The position numbers and the translations under genes are program-made. 15,007 nt of DNA from Alphaproteobacteria bacterium (lineage in GTDB: Bacteria > Pseudomonadota > Alphaproteobacteria > UBA9219): positions 1 through 15,007 of the forward strand of contig JAQUPC010000050.1 of assembly GCA_028716765.1 (NCBI GenBank), in the 5' to 3' direction. Below the pieces are notes generated by a model. The model saw only the letters and a list, made by a program, of their open reading frames with translations, did not search any database and was not told the origin of the DNA. This document shows, piece by piece, positions 1 through 5,609 of this stretch (position 1 is the stretch's first letter; each line of letters opens with the position of its first letter).

Positions 1-91
1 GAGCGGCGACAACGCCGATCAGAAACAAATTCACGGCCAGAGACGCCAGAACAAGCCATCGCAATTTGGACGTATCTAATAAATTTTTCAT
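1..91 (-). CDS. Putative periplasmic heavy-metal sensor (CnrX/Spy-like), N-terminal fragment
   Basis: Only the first 30 or so codons lie in the window; the gene runs off the left edge. The start codon overlaps the stop of the upstream membrane-protein gene in an ATGA arrangement, which indicates translational coupling. The visible N-terminus (MKNLLDTSKLRWLVLASLAV..., then NLFLIGVVAA) is a short basic stretch followed by one hydrophobic segment. That is the signal-anchor typical of the periplasmic heavy-metal-resistance (Metal_resist / CnrX-like) family often encoded beside ECF sigma factors. The family call is inferred from this N-terminus and from gene order; the diagnostic periplasmic helical domain with its metal ligands is not in view. 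Any other single-span periplasmic protein remains possible. Confidence 0.45.
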   Translation of the reverse strand, partial: MKNLLDTSKLRWLVLASLAVNLFLIGVVAA

Positions 92-438
92 GGTTGAAGC
101 GCTCCTTGTGCGGCCATCCAGTTTTGCCAGGGGTTCGCCATAACGCCAATGGAAAAATTCGTGGCCCTCCGCGCCGGATAAACCGGCGAAAGATTTTGTC
201 CCGCAACAATCCCCAGCATGATTAGTGCGCACGCCGCCAAAACGCCCGAACTTAAAGGAAAAGACATAAACAAAGCGTGGTGCGCCGCGTGCACGCCCGC
301 AACTGCAGACGTCTGGGGCGTATTCAAGGCGCCCTCGAGAATGCGAGCCTCCAACCGTGCCGTGCGTTCATGCGACAGGCAACCTGCCGGATCGCACTCT
401 ATTAAAATCGTTTTAAGTTGGCCGTCCGTCATGGTCAT
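88..438 (-). CDS. Small one-span membrane protein, candidate anti-sigma factor
   Basis: This 116-residue protein starts 1 nt after the stop of the ECF sigma gene, behind a good GGGGAGG ribosome site that lies inside the sigma gene's end. A cytoplasmic N-terminal part (about residues 1-55) contains a polar helix (SHERTARLEARILEGAL). One transmembrane segment follows at about residues 60-80, then a short periplasmic tail with Trp and Pro residues. Position between a sigma factor and a putative metal-sensor protein, and size, match small anti-sigma factors such as CnrY in the CnrYXH system. I see no ZAS (HxxxCxxC) zinc motif. An alternative in-frame ATG lies two codons downstream. The anti-sigma role is inferred from context; the sequence itself shows only a small membrane protein. 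Confidence 0.6.
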   Translation of the reverse strand: MTMTDGQLKTILIECDPAGCLSHERTARLEARILEGALNTPQTSAVAGVHAAHHALFMSFPLSSGVLAACALIMLGIVAGQNLSPVYPARRATNFSIGVMANPWQNWMAAQGALQP

Positions 439-439
439 G

Positions 440-1006
440 TCAGATGTCCTCCCCCCACTTTAATCCCGATTCAAGCATGCCCTTCCGCAACGCACGCCGC
501 GCCCTCACCAAAAGCGATTCAACGGCCCCGGCCGATAGCTGCATTGCGCGCGCGATCTCTTGTCCGCTCAGGTCCTCAAAATAGGACAACACAACCGCGG
601 CCCTCTGCCGTTCTGGCAGTTGCCGCAAGAGAGATTGAACCACCCGTTGCTTGTCGTGAAGGTGGGCGTTCTCAAATCCCCCGGCCGCCGGATCAACTAT
701 CCCGCCCGCCGCCTCAAGCGGCAAAGGCTTGCGCTTACGTCCCCTGTCCAGACACAGATTGACGACCACGCGGCTCAGCCACGTCCGCACCTGGGCCGGA
801 CCGTATGGATCCCACCTTGGCGCCTGCATCCAGAGGCGCAAAAAAGCCTCCTGCGCCACATCGTCGGCATCGGAAGCGTTCCCGGTCATGCGCTGCGCCA
901 AAGCCGTCATCGTTCTCACGTGCCTTCCCACAAGGCAGGCATAGGCCTGCACGTCGCCCACGGCCACTCCGGCCATAAGTTCATGATCGCCGGCGTTCAG
1001 CGCCAT
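440..1006 (-). CDS. ECF-family RNA polymerase sigma factor
   Basis: This 188-residue protein is a sigma70 region 2 plus region 4 protein of the extracytoplasmic-function class, redirecting RNA polymerase to a small regulon. Region 2 is seen in the stretch with RMTGNASDADDVAQEAFLRL (core-binding and -10 recognition). Region 4 is seen in LPERQRAAVVLSYFEDLSG followed by QEIARAMQLSAGAVESLLVR, the helix-turn-helix that reads the -35 element. I start at the ATG giving MALNAGDHELMAG, the usual ECF N-terminus, with GAGGA just upstream. The longer frame beginning at a GTG at 1117 would start inside the promoter-like motif. Downstream genes are coupled (1-nt gap, then ATGA overlap), so the sigma, its probable anti-sigma and a sensor form one operon. 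It probably activates its own promoter and the divergent EF-hand gene. It resembles CnrH-type sigma factors, but the ECF subgroup cannot be fixed by eye. Confidence 0.92.
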   Translation of the reverse strand: MALNAGDHELMAGVAVGDVQAYACLVGRHVRTMTALAQRMTGNASDADDVAQEAFLRLWMQAPRWDPYGPAQVRTWLSRVVVNLCLDRGRKRKPLPLEAAGGIVDPAAGGFENAHLHDKQRVVQSLLRQLPERQRAAVVLSYFEDLSGQEIARAMQLSAGAVESLLVRARRALRKGMLESGLKWGEDI

Positions 1007-1112
1007 GTCCTCACGGGTCGAGCAAGCAGACGGACGCACTGCGCCGTCGCGCGACGTTGTCAAAATTGACCTCTTCTTCGTTCGAACCAGCTCTCTCTTC
1101 TTCCCGGCAATA

Positions 1113-1140
1113 TACACGTTACCAAAACGTTATTCCTGCG
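1113..1140 (-). promoter_or_regulatory. Probable autoregulated ECF promoter of the sigma operon
   Basis: Read on the minus strand this is CGCAGGAA, eight variable bases, then TGGTAACGTGTA. The same pattern with identical spacing occurs on the plus strand before the EF-hand gene (1178-1205). GGAA is a typical ECF -35 core and CGTGTA fits a -10 region, although the spacing between them is shorter than in classical sigmaE promoters, so the exact -10 hexamer is uncertain. Transcription would begin roughly 100 nt upstream of the sigma start codon. Confidence 0.6.
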
Positions 1141-1177
1141 TAATGATCAACTGTTTTTAGCGTTTTTTGTTTCCCGG

Positions 1178-1205
1178 CGCAGGAAACCATTCCTGGCAAC
1201 GTGTA
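1178..1205 (+). promoter_or_regulatory. Probable ECF promoter of the EF-hand gene
   Basis: This is CGCAGGAA, eight variable bases, then TGGCAACGTGTA, matching the divergent motif before the sigma gene at 19 of the 20 positions outside the variable block (only T versus C in TGGNAACGTGTA differs). The EF-hand start codon follows about 70 nt downstream. The shared motif implies control by the adjacent sigma factor. Confidence 0.6.
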
Positions 1206-1272
1206 AGGGTAGAGAGAACAAAGCTGTTCTTTCGGGGAATAAGAGGGAGGGAACGACTCAAAGGAGTTCCTT

Positions 1273-2064
1273 ATGAGCAGTATCAGTAGCGTATCCAACA
1301 GCCAACACGCCTATCTCCAACAACAACTCTTCAAAAAAATCGACACGGACAGCGACGGCAAGGTCAGCAAGGACGAATTCGTTAACGGAAGACCGGACGA
1401 CGTCAGCGAAGCCACTGCGGAAAAACTTTTCAACAAACTCGACAGCAGCGGCGTCGGCTCTTTGTCCGAATCCGACTTTGAGAACATGGGGCCGCAAGAT
1501 CAGTCTGGCGGCAGCATGGGCCGTCTCGATCCCGGCATGATGATGAGCATGATGAACGGGCTCGGCCAAAGCCAGGATTCAGACAGCAATAGTCCGTTCG
1601 AAGACATGTTTAGCCAGATCGACACGGACGGTGATGGTTCCATCACCAAGGACGAGTTCGTCGCTGCCCGCCCGTCGGACGTAAGCGAAAGCGACTCGGC
1701 CAGCCTGTTCGCCAAGATCGATACCGAGGGGACGGGATCCGTTACGGAAGACCAGTTCGTGAGCGGTATGCAGGAGAACGGCCCGCCGCCGCCGCCACCG
1801 GGCGGCATGTCGTCGCTGTCCGGCACGGATGCAACGACTGCCCTCCAGGATCTGCTGTCTTCGCTCCTGAATGAAGACAGCGACAGCAGCACGTCAAGCA
1901 CGGACACGGCAGCTTCAAGTTCAACGGATTCGACGGATTCGACGGCAACTACGACGCTGGCCTCGGCCTTGCAGGAATTTTTGCAAGCGCTGGAGTCGTA
2001 TATGACGGCGTCAAAATACACGGACACGACGGATGTGACATCGCTGCTTTCCGCAACGGCATGA
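1273..2064 (+). CDS. EF-hand calcium-binding-like protein
   Basis: This 263-residue protein has two EF-hand pairs. Loop 1 (DTDSDGKVSKDE, residues 24-35) and loop 3 (DTDGDGSITKDE, 117-128) have all canonical ligands. Loops 2 (57-68) and 4 (from 150) are degenerate, ending in Asp and Gln where the bidentate Glu is expected. The two halves share the flanking pattern KDEFV..[GA]RP.DVSE, so the protein arose by internal duplication. A Met/Gly/Gln linker separates them. A run of six prolines (171-176) and a Ser/Thr/Asp-rich tail follow, ending in a predicted helix. There is no obvious signal peptide. A strong AAGGAG lies before the start. A shared promoter motif links it to the divergent sigma operon, so it is probably induced by that system. 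Binding of Ca2+ is inferred from the loops; the cellular role is unknown. Confidence 0.88.
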   Translation: MSSISSVSNSQHAYLQQQLFKKIDTDSDGKVSKDEFVNGRPDDVSEATAEKLFNKLDSSGVGSLSESDFENMGPQDQSGGSMGRLDPGMMMSMMNGLGQSQDSDSNSPFEDMFSQIDTDGDGSITKDEFVAARPSDVSESDSASLFAKIDTEGTGSVTEDQFVSGMQENGPPPPPPGGMSSLSGTDATTALQDLLSSLLNEDSDSSTSSTDTAASSSTDSTDSTATTTLASALQEFLQALESYMTASKYTDTTDVTSLLSATA

Positions 2065-2091
2065 TTTTAAAAACATGAAAGTAAAACTTTG

Positions 2092-2118
2092 CGCCAGCCT
2101 CAAGGCTGGCGTTTTTTT
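2092..2118 (+). terminator. Rho-independent terminator of the EF-hand gene
   Basis: An inverted repeat CGCCAGCCT / AGGCTGGCG with a tiny loop is followed by seven T residues, 27 nt after the EF-hand stop codon. On the opposite strand no U-tract follows, so it serves mainly the plus strand. Confidence 0.9.
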
Positions 2119-2139
2119 GTCGATTTTTTTCAGAACTGC

Positions 2140-2433
2140 TTAAGCGCTCTTCCGCGCCTGCGCTTTTACAAGCTGCTTGCGGACCTTGAGGGCGGTTTCG
2201 GTCAGGCGGCTAGGGCGCGTGCCGAGCAGCCAGGCGTCGATGCCGCCGTTATGCTCGACCGTGCGGATGCCGTTCGCCGTCAGGCGCAGCTTGATCATCT
2301 TGCCCAGAATCTCGGACGGAAACGAGCACACCTGCAGGTTCGGCTGCCAGCGGCGGCGCGTCTTGTTGTTCGCGTGGCTGACCTTGTTGCCGAAATGCGG
2401 CTTCTTGCCGGTCACTGTACATACGCGGGCCAT
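2140..2433 (-). CDS. rpmB: 50S ribosomal protein L28, copy 1
   Basis: This complete 97-residue L28 is a structural protein of the large ribosomal subunit. It starts MARVCTVTGKKPHFGNKVSH and carries the family's N-terminal VTGK.P..GN.VSHA.N.T.R.W.PN core; the basic C-terminus ends KAQARKSA. It differs from the second copy (9027-9320) at one residue, Thr72 here versus Ala72 there. About a dozen nucleotide changes separate the genes, all but one of them silent, which suggests both are under purifying selection. Neither has the CxxC pairs of zinc-binding L28, so this is not a zinc-dependent paralogue pair. It has its own intact promoter (2489-2518). No clear terminator is visible for this strand downstream. 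The copy stands alone between the EF-hand gene and the amyloid locus, so it is probably a duplicate of the ubiG-linked copy. Confidence 0.97.
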   Translation of the reverse strand: MARVCTVTGKKPHFGNKVSHANNKTRRRWQPNLQVCSFPSEILGKMIKLRLTANGIRTVEHNGGIDAWLLGTRPSRLTETALKVRKQLVKAQARKSA

Positions 2434-2488
2434 GTTATTCCTCCTACGGAACGATGCCGGTTTCTTCCAACCTCTGCTTCGAGGCGGC

Positions 2489-2518
2489 TTTATAGGCGGC
2501 GCGTTGAACGCAAGTCAA
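2489..2518 (-). promoter_or_regulatory. Sigma70-type promoter of rpmB copy 1
   Basis: Minus strand TTGACT, 18-nt spacer, TATAAA. The same elements at the same spacing precede rpmB copy 2, so the duplication carried the promoter. Similarity between the copies ends right after the -35 element. Confidence 0.8.
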
Positions 2519-2826
2519 GGGCCGAGGAGCAATGGCTTTTCGTTGAGAAGGGGACAAATTTTTCGCCACAAGCTTATATGATTTAAATAACGAACTTGTG
2601 CGTTGCCTCATTAATAGGCAGATGGCGCCGCTTACGCACGACGCAAACATCATCGTGAAACACCGGATCGTATGCGATTGTGTTTGATGCTGCAAAAATC
2701 ATCTTCATAATTCAGATGAGCCGAATCCATTATGCGATTAAAATTATTCGCAAAAAAATTTGAAGTTTTCGATTTCGTCCGTGTTTGTTTTTCGGAATTT
2801 TCTTCTGCTGAATTTCTGATCAATCA

Positions 2827-2865
2827 CAATTAACCGTAATTGGAAATATTAACCATAATTATGGT
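2827..2865 (+). repeat. Paired ATTAACC(G/A)TAATT repeats with palindromes, possible CtrA-like sites
   Basis: ATTAACCGTAATT (2829-2841) and ATTAACCATAATT (2848-2860) are direct repeats differing at one base, 19 bp apart. The first sits in CAATTA-ACCG-TAATTG, an inverted repeat. The second overlaps the perfect 14-bp palindrome ACCATAATTATGGT. TTAACCAT is the half-site of the alphaproteobacterial response regulator CtrA, but the full TTAA-N7-TTAA pattern is not present. Binding by some dimeric regulator is plausible; its identity is a guess. Confidence 0.5.
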
Positions 2866-2911
2866 GATGCTTTAAAAAAAAATTTTCGATTGTCTTTAAC
2901 ACTATCCGGTA

Positions 2912-2940
2912 TTGACCACGCGTTCGAATTGAGAGATATC
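2912..2940 (+). promoter_or_regulatory. Possible sigma70 promoter of the amyloid operon
   Basis: TTGACC, a 17-nt spacer, and GATATC form a good -35 with a poor -10 element. It would give a leader of roughly 95 nt before the first gene. The -10 lies in the palindrome GAGATATCTC, a possible operator. Confidence 0.35.
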
Positions 2941-3040
2941 TCAGTCATGTCATGGAGATTCGTTAAGTCTAGCGGATCGCGATTTTGCTAGTTTTTACAA
3001 TCTTTCAAGCGTCAATCAACCTAAAATCCAGGAGGGACTT

Positions 3041-4174
3041 ATGAATAAAATTCTCTTGAGCACTACGGCAATTGCCCTTTTGCTTATGGCTGCGCCTGCT
3101 TTTGCTCTCGATGCCAACGGCAATGAAATCGAGAACGGCTCCGGCCTGACAGCGACACAATACAACACGAACGTCGATGTCGATGCCGAGTTCGAGGCCA
3201 CCAAGAACACGTCGATCGATTCCAACAACACCGACACGGACGTCGACGTGACCAAGAATACGGCGATCAATTCCGGCAACACCGACACGGACGTTGACGT
3301 CGAAAAGAACACCAACGTCGCTTCGGGCAACACGCTGACCAATAACGAGACGGACGTCGACGTGACCAAGAACACGGCGGTATCCTCCAGCAACACCGAA
3401 ACCAACGTTGATGTCGAAAAGAACACCAACGTCGCTTCGGGCAACACGGTGACCAATAACGAGACGGATGTCGACGTGACCAAGAACACGGCGATCAATT
3501 CCGGCAACACCGACACGAACGTTGACGTCGAAAAGAACACCAACGTCGCTTCGGGCAACACGCTGACCAAGACGGATACGGACGTCAGCGTGGTGAAGAC
3601 GGACGACTCCTTCAACACGACGAACGTCAACAAGACGGAGGACTCCTTCAACACGACGAACGAGACCGAAGTTGATGTGACGAAGAACACCAACGTCGCC
3701 TCGGGCAACACCGTGACAAACACGGAAAACAAGACGGAGAACGAGGTGGACGTCAGCATGTCCAAGACGACCACGATCGATTCTCACGACACCGAAACCG
3801 AAATCGACGTGGAGAAGACGTCCACGATCGCTTCGGGCAACACGACCGCATCGGGCAACTCCTATGCGGACAACGACAACTCGTGGTCGTACGATAACGA
3901 CTCGGATGTCCGTCACACCAGCATCGACATCCAGAAAAACGAGTTGATTGCGACGCAGATCCTCAGCGCCTCGGTCTCGGGCAACCGCGTCGAGTTCGAG
4001 AACAAGGGCGAGGTTGAGCATGCCGGCAGCGGCATGGGCAACAATGTCGGCACGGGGAACGCAAGCTTCTCCATGTCCGGAAACGGCCTCGCTTCGGCGC
4101 AAGGCCAGACCGGTCTGAACACCGCCGGCATCAGCACCATGGCTACGACCATTCAGGTGAACGGCGGCCTGTAA
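3041..4174 (+). CDS. Secreted Asn/Thr/Asp repeat protein, candidate functional-amyloid subunit (FapC-like)
   Basis: This 377-residue protein has a clear Sec signal peptide (cleavage after AFA, residue 22). Residues about 54-267 are imperfect repeats of the form [TE]KNTxxxSGNTxTxxDVDV. Alternating 17- and 21-residue units form 38-residue super-units; three consecutive ones span 71-184. The repeats alternate polar and valine residues, as in beta-strand-turn amyloid or beta-solenoid folds, and are rich in N, T, D, S and G. There is no Cys and almost no aromatic residue. The C-terminal part (about 297-377) changes character: IQKNELIATQILSASVSG, then Gly/Asn-rich GNNVGTGNASFSMSGNG, resembling FapB/FapC-type sequence. 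AGGAGGGA precedes the start. It is the first gene of an operon with a C39 protease and a FapF-like exporter, which is the main reason for the amyloid call. It lacks the C-terminal CxxC I associate with Pseudomonas FapC. An adhesin-like beta-solenoid is the alternative. Confidence 0.75.
   Translation: MNKILLSTTAIALLLMAAPAFALDANGNEIENGSGLTATQYNTNVDVDAEFEATKNTSIDSNNTDTDVDVTKNTAINSGNTDTDVDVEKNTNVASGNTLTNNETDVDVTKNTAVSSSNTETNVDVEKNTNVASGNTVTNNETDVDVTKNTAINSGNTDTNVDVEKNTNVASGNTLTKTDTDVSVVKTDDSFNTTNVNKTEDSFNTTNETEVDVTKNTNVASGNTVTNTENKTENEVDVSMSKTTTIDSHDTETEIDVEKTSTIASGNTTASGNSYADNDNSWSYDNDSDVRHTSIDIQKNELIATQILSASVSGNRVEFENKGEVEHAGSGMGNNVGTGNASFSMSGNGLASAQGQTGLNTAGISTMATTIQVNGGL
3200..3841 (+). repeat. 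Intragenic tandem repeats encoding the amyloid-like repeat domain
   Basis: The coding repeat has a period of 114 bp (38 codons) at its most regular part, 3251-3592. For example GTCGAAAAGAACACCAACGT recurs at 3299, 3413 and 3527. Outer units are more diverged and vary in length. Strong nucleotide identity between neighbouring units indicates recent unit duplication or homogenisation by recombination, so unit number may vary between strains. Confidence 0.9.
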
Positions 4175-4183
4175 GTGAGACCC

Positions 4184-4208
4184 GGGAAGGGAGACGTCCT
4201 CCCTTCCC
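4184..4208 (+). other. Stem-loop 1 after the amyloid gene
   Basis: A perfect 10-bp inverted repeat GGGAAGGGAG / CTCCCTTCCC with a 5-nt loop begins 10 nt after the stop codon. No U-tract follows, so it is not a standard terminator. It may protect the upstream message end or cause partial attenuation. Confidence 0.7.
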
Positions 4209-4221
4209 CAATACTCGGGGC

Positions 4222-4250
4222 GCCCGCGCCGGTGAAATGCCGGCGCGGGC
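4222..4250 (+). other. Stem-loop 2 after the amyloid gene
   Basis: A perfect 11-bp GC-only inverted repeat GCCCGCGCCGG / CCGGCGCGGGC with a 7-nt loop, again with no U-tract, lies 13 nt after the first hairpin and 48 nt before the next gene. Together the two hairpins probably set the ratio of amyloid subunit to downstream accessory proteins. Confidence 0.7.
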
Positions 4251-4297
4251 CTCCACAAAGCATATATTCGCAACCAACTAACAAACGGGAGGCTTTC

Positions 4298-4681
4298 ATG
4301 CGTTATTCGATCGCGAAAACGATGGCCTTGCTGATATTGGGATTTGTTTCGCTCGCAGGAAGCGCCGGCGCAAGTTTTGCCGCCGAAGACGTCCTTGCCA
4401 GCGATAGCGTGTTTGAGTCAGCGGATGAATCGTCCATGTCGGTCACGGAAATGGATGTAAACCGCGGCACATTCGGCATCAACGCCCTAACGTCGGAACA
4501 GGCTCTGGCGGCTGAAACAACCGGCAACGCCTTGATCGTCGGCGGCAATATGACGAACGGCACCATCGCCATCGGCGACAATGTCGGCGGGTTCGGCAGC
4601 TACGTGATGAACACGGGCAACAATTCCACGATCAATTCCGCCGTCGCCGTGAACGTCCAGCTGGCGCCTTCTGCGCCCTAA
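4298..4681 (+). CDS. Small secreted Fap-locus protein (possible minor subunit or nucleator)
   Basis: This 127-residue protein starts at the ATG after ACGGGAGGC; an upstream in-frame extension runs through the two hairpins and is not credible. Signal peptide: residues 1-29, ending SFAA. The mature N-terminus is acidic (EDVLASDSVFESADESS) and leads into EMDVNRGTFG (51-60). The C-terminal half is Gly/Asn-rich with short hydrophobic strands (GNALIVGGNMTNGTIAIGDN) and ends in NTGNNSTINSAVAVNVQL. Two of these elements, RG-[GT]-F and NT..N..[IV]...[VM].[VI]N[VI].L, recur in the same order in the protein at 5610-6368, so the two are likely related. It lies between the amyloid candidate and the C39 protease, about where FapB/FapC-like genes sit in Pseudomonas. 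A role as minor subunit, nucleator or protease substrate is inferred; I do not recognise a named family with certainty. Confidence 0.75.
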   Translation: MRYSIAKTMALLILGFVSLAGSAGASFAAEDVLASDSVFESADESSMSVTEMDVNRGTFGINALTSEQALAAETTGNALIVGGNMTNGTIAIGDNVGGFGSYVMNTGNNSTINSAVAVNVQLAPSAP

Positions 4682-4705
4682 ACCTTATCGCCTTGGTGCG
4701 TCAAA

Positions 4706-5599
4706 ATGACGAAGAGTCCGTTTCTATCCGCCCTTGCCCTTTCCCTGTTTCTCCTTGCAGGAACGGCCGGGCTGAACGCGGCGCAGGCGGAAGATGACGC
4801 CTCGACTCTCCCCCCCGCCGCCATTGTCGGGGTGGAAACGCTGAACGTGCGGCCCGGCGAATCTTTCGAGGGAAGCGAGGACCCGACGAACCGGGCGTCC
4901 GTGGATGTCGGCAACGGCATGATCGAGACGGTTTCGGTTCGCGTCATCAGCTGGCGCGATCTGCCTTTCCAGACCGTGAAGCGCCAGGCGTTCGATTTCA
5001 GCTGCGGTTCGGCGGCGGTTGCGACGCTGTTGTCCTACGTTTACGGCCTCCCGGCTTCCGAAGAACACGTTTTCAAAACCATGTTCGCGCACGGCAATCA
5101 AAACAAAATCCGCCGCGAGGGCTTTTCGCTTCTGGACATGAGCCGCTATCTGAACAGCCGCGGCTTGAAGGCCAAGGGCTACCGGCTCGACTTCGCCAGG
5201 ATCGAAAAGCACAAAGCCCCCTTCATCGCGCTCATCAAGCACGACGGGTACAGCCATTTTGTGGTCGTGAAGAGCATGAAGGGTCCGCTTGTTCTGGTGG
5301 GCGACCCCAGCAAAGGCAACGTCGTTTACACGCGCCAGGATTTTGCGAAGGTCTGGAACGGCATTTCTCTGGTCGTCACGAACGAAGCGCGCAAGGCGCG
5401 GGAGGCCTTCGCGGACAGCGCCGATTGGCACTACGCGCGGGCGACGGCATTTGCGGCCCTCGGCAATGACATCGTGAACGATAGCGTCGATCTCCCGTTC
5501 CCGAACTGGCAGATCGCGCCGACGGGGCTGGATATCATACAATCGACCGTGATCAACAACGTCAACACGGTGACAAATTCGGCATCAACAACCTTTTAA
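4706..5599 (+). CDS. fapD: C39-family cysteine protease, FapD-like
   Basis: This 297-residue protein has a signal peptide (residues about 1-28, ending AAQA), so it acts in the periplasm. The C39 domain spans roughly 80-225. It contains oxyanion Gln94 and nucleophile Cys100 in KRQAFDFSCGSAAVATLLS, His184 in GYSHFVVVKS, and Asp200 in VLVGDPSKG, all expected positions for the papain-like peptidase seen in bacteriocin exporters and in FapD. Unlike bacteriocin ABC exporters it has no transmembrane or ATPase domain. The stop-to-start gap from the preceding gene is 24 nt and no strong ribosome site is visible, hinting at coupling. A tail after the domain (about 226-297) ends in PTGLDIIQSTVINNVNTVTN, which looks like the Asn/Thr-rich ends of the neighbouring secreted proteins. 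In Pseudomonas, FapD is needed for Fap export; the same job is inferred here. Confidence 0.85.
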   Translation: MTKSPFLSALALSLFLLAGTAGLNAAQAEDDASTLPPAAIVGVETLNVRPGESFEGSEDPTNRASVDVGNGMIETVSVRVISWRDLPFQTVKRQAFDFSCGSAAVATLLSYVYGLPASEEHVFKTMFAHGNQNKIRREGFSLLDMSRYLNSRGLKAKGYRLDFARIEKHKAPFIALIKHDGYSHFVVVKSMKGPLVLVGDPSKGNVVYTRQDFAKVWNGISLVVTNEARKAREAFADSADWHYARATAFAALGNDIVNDSVDLPFPNWQIAPTGLDIIQSTVINNVNTVTNSASTTF

Positions 5600-5609
5600 G
5601 GAGGGGGCA

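Larger units (their letters stand above)
2519..3040 (+). other. AT-rich gene-free regulatory stretch upstream of the amyloid operon
   Basis: No credible gene is seen in these 520 or so bases. The DNA is much more AT-rich than its surroundings and contains several A- or T-tracts (for example around 2752-2760 and 2871-2885). It also holds a pair of TTAACC repeats with palindromes (2827-2865), a possible sigma70 promoter (2912-2940) overlapping the perfect palindrome GAGATATCTC (2933-2942), and a short inverted repeat followed by five T residues (2969-2996) in the presumed leader. It most likely controls the downstream operon and could be a target of nucleoid-associated silencers, as AT-rich accessory promoters often are. 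That is inference. Confidence 0.6.

Noticed and set aside
1007..1117. N-terminal extension of the sigma factor starting at a GTG at 1117
   Set aside because: That GTG lies inside the promoter-like motif shared with the EF-hand gene, and ECF proteins normally begin near the ATG at 1006.
2444..2695. 83-codon minus-strand frame upstream of rpmB copy 1
   Set aside because: It runs through the rpmB promoter and ends before rpmB; no ribosome site or family resemblance, and part of it is simply the duplicated rpmB upstream region in translation.
3251..3592. Regular 114-bp repeats considered as a CRISPR array
   Set aside because: The repeats are in-frame coding units without unique spacers; repeat length and internal variation do not fit CRISPR.
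3005..4273. Long minus-strand open frames (422 and 252 codons) opposite the repeat protein
   Set aside because: They are antisense shadows of the codon-biased repeats; the products are low-complexity Val/Arg/Asp or Ser/Val/Thr repeats with no start context, while the plus strand has a signal peptide and a strong ribosome site.
4175..4297. In-frame extension of the small secreted protein to 4175
   Set aside because: It would place two strong hairpins inside the coding sequence and bury the signal peptide; the ATG at 4298 has a good ribosome site.
4724..5542. 272-codon minus-strand frame opposite the C39 protease
   Set aside because: The plus strand has a catalytic triad, signal peptide and operon spacing; the antisense product is compositionally odd.
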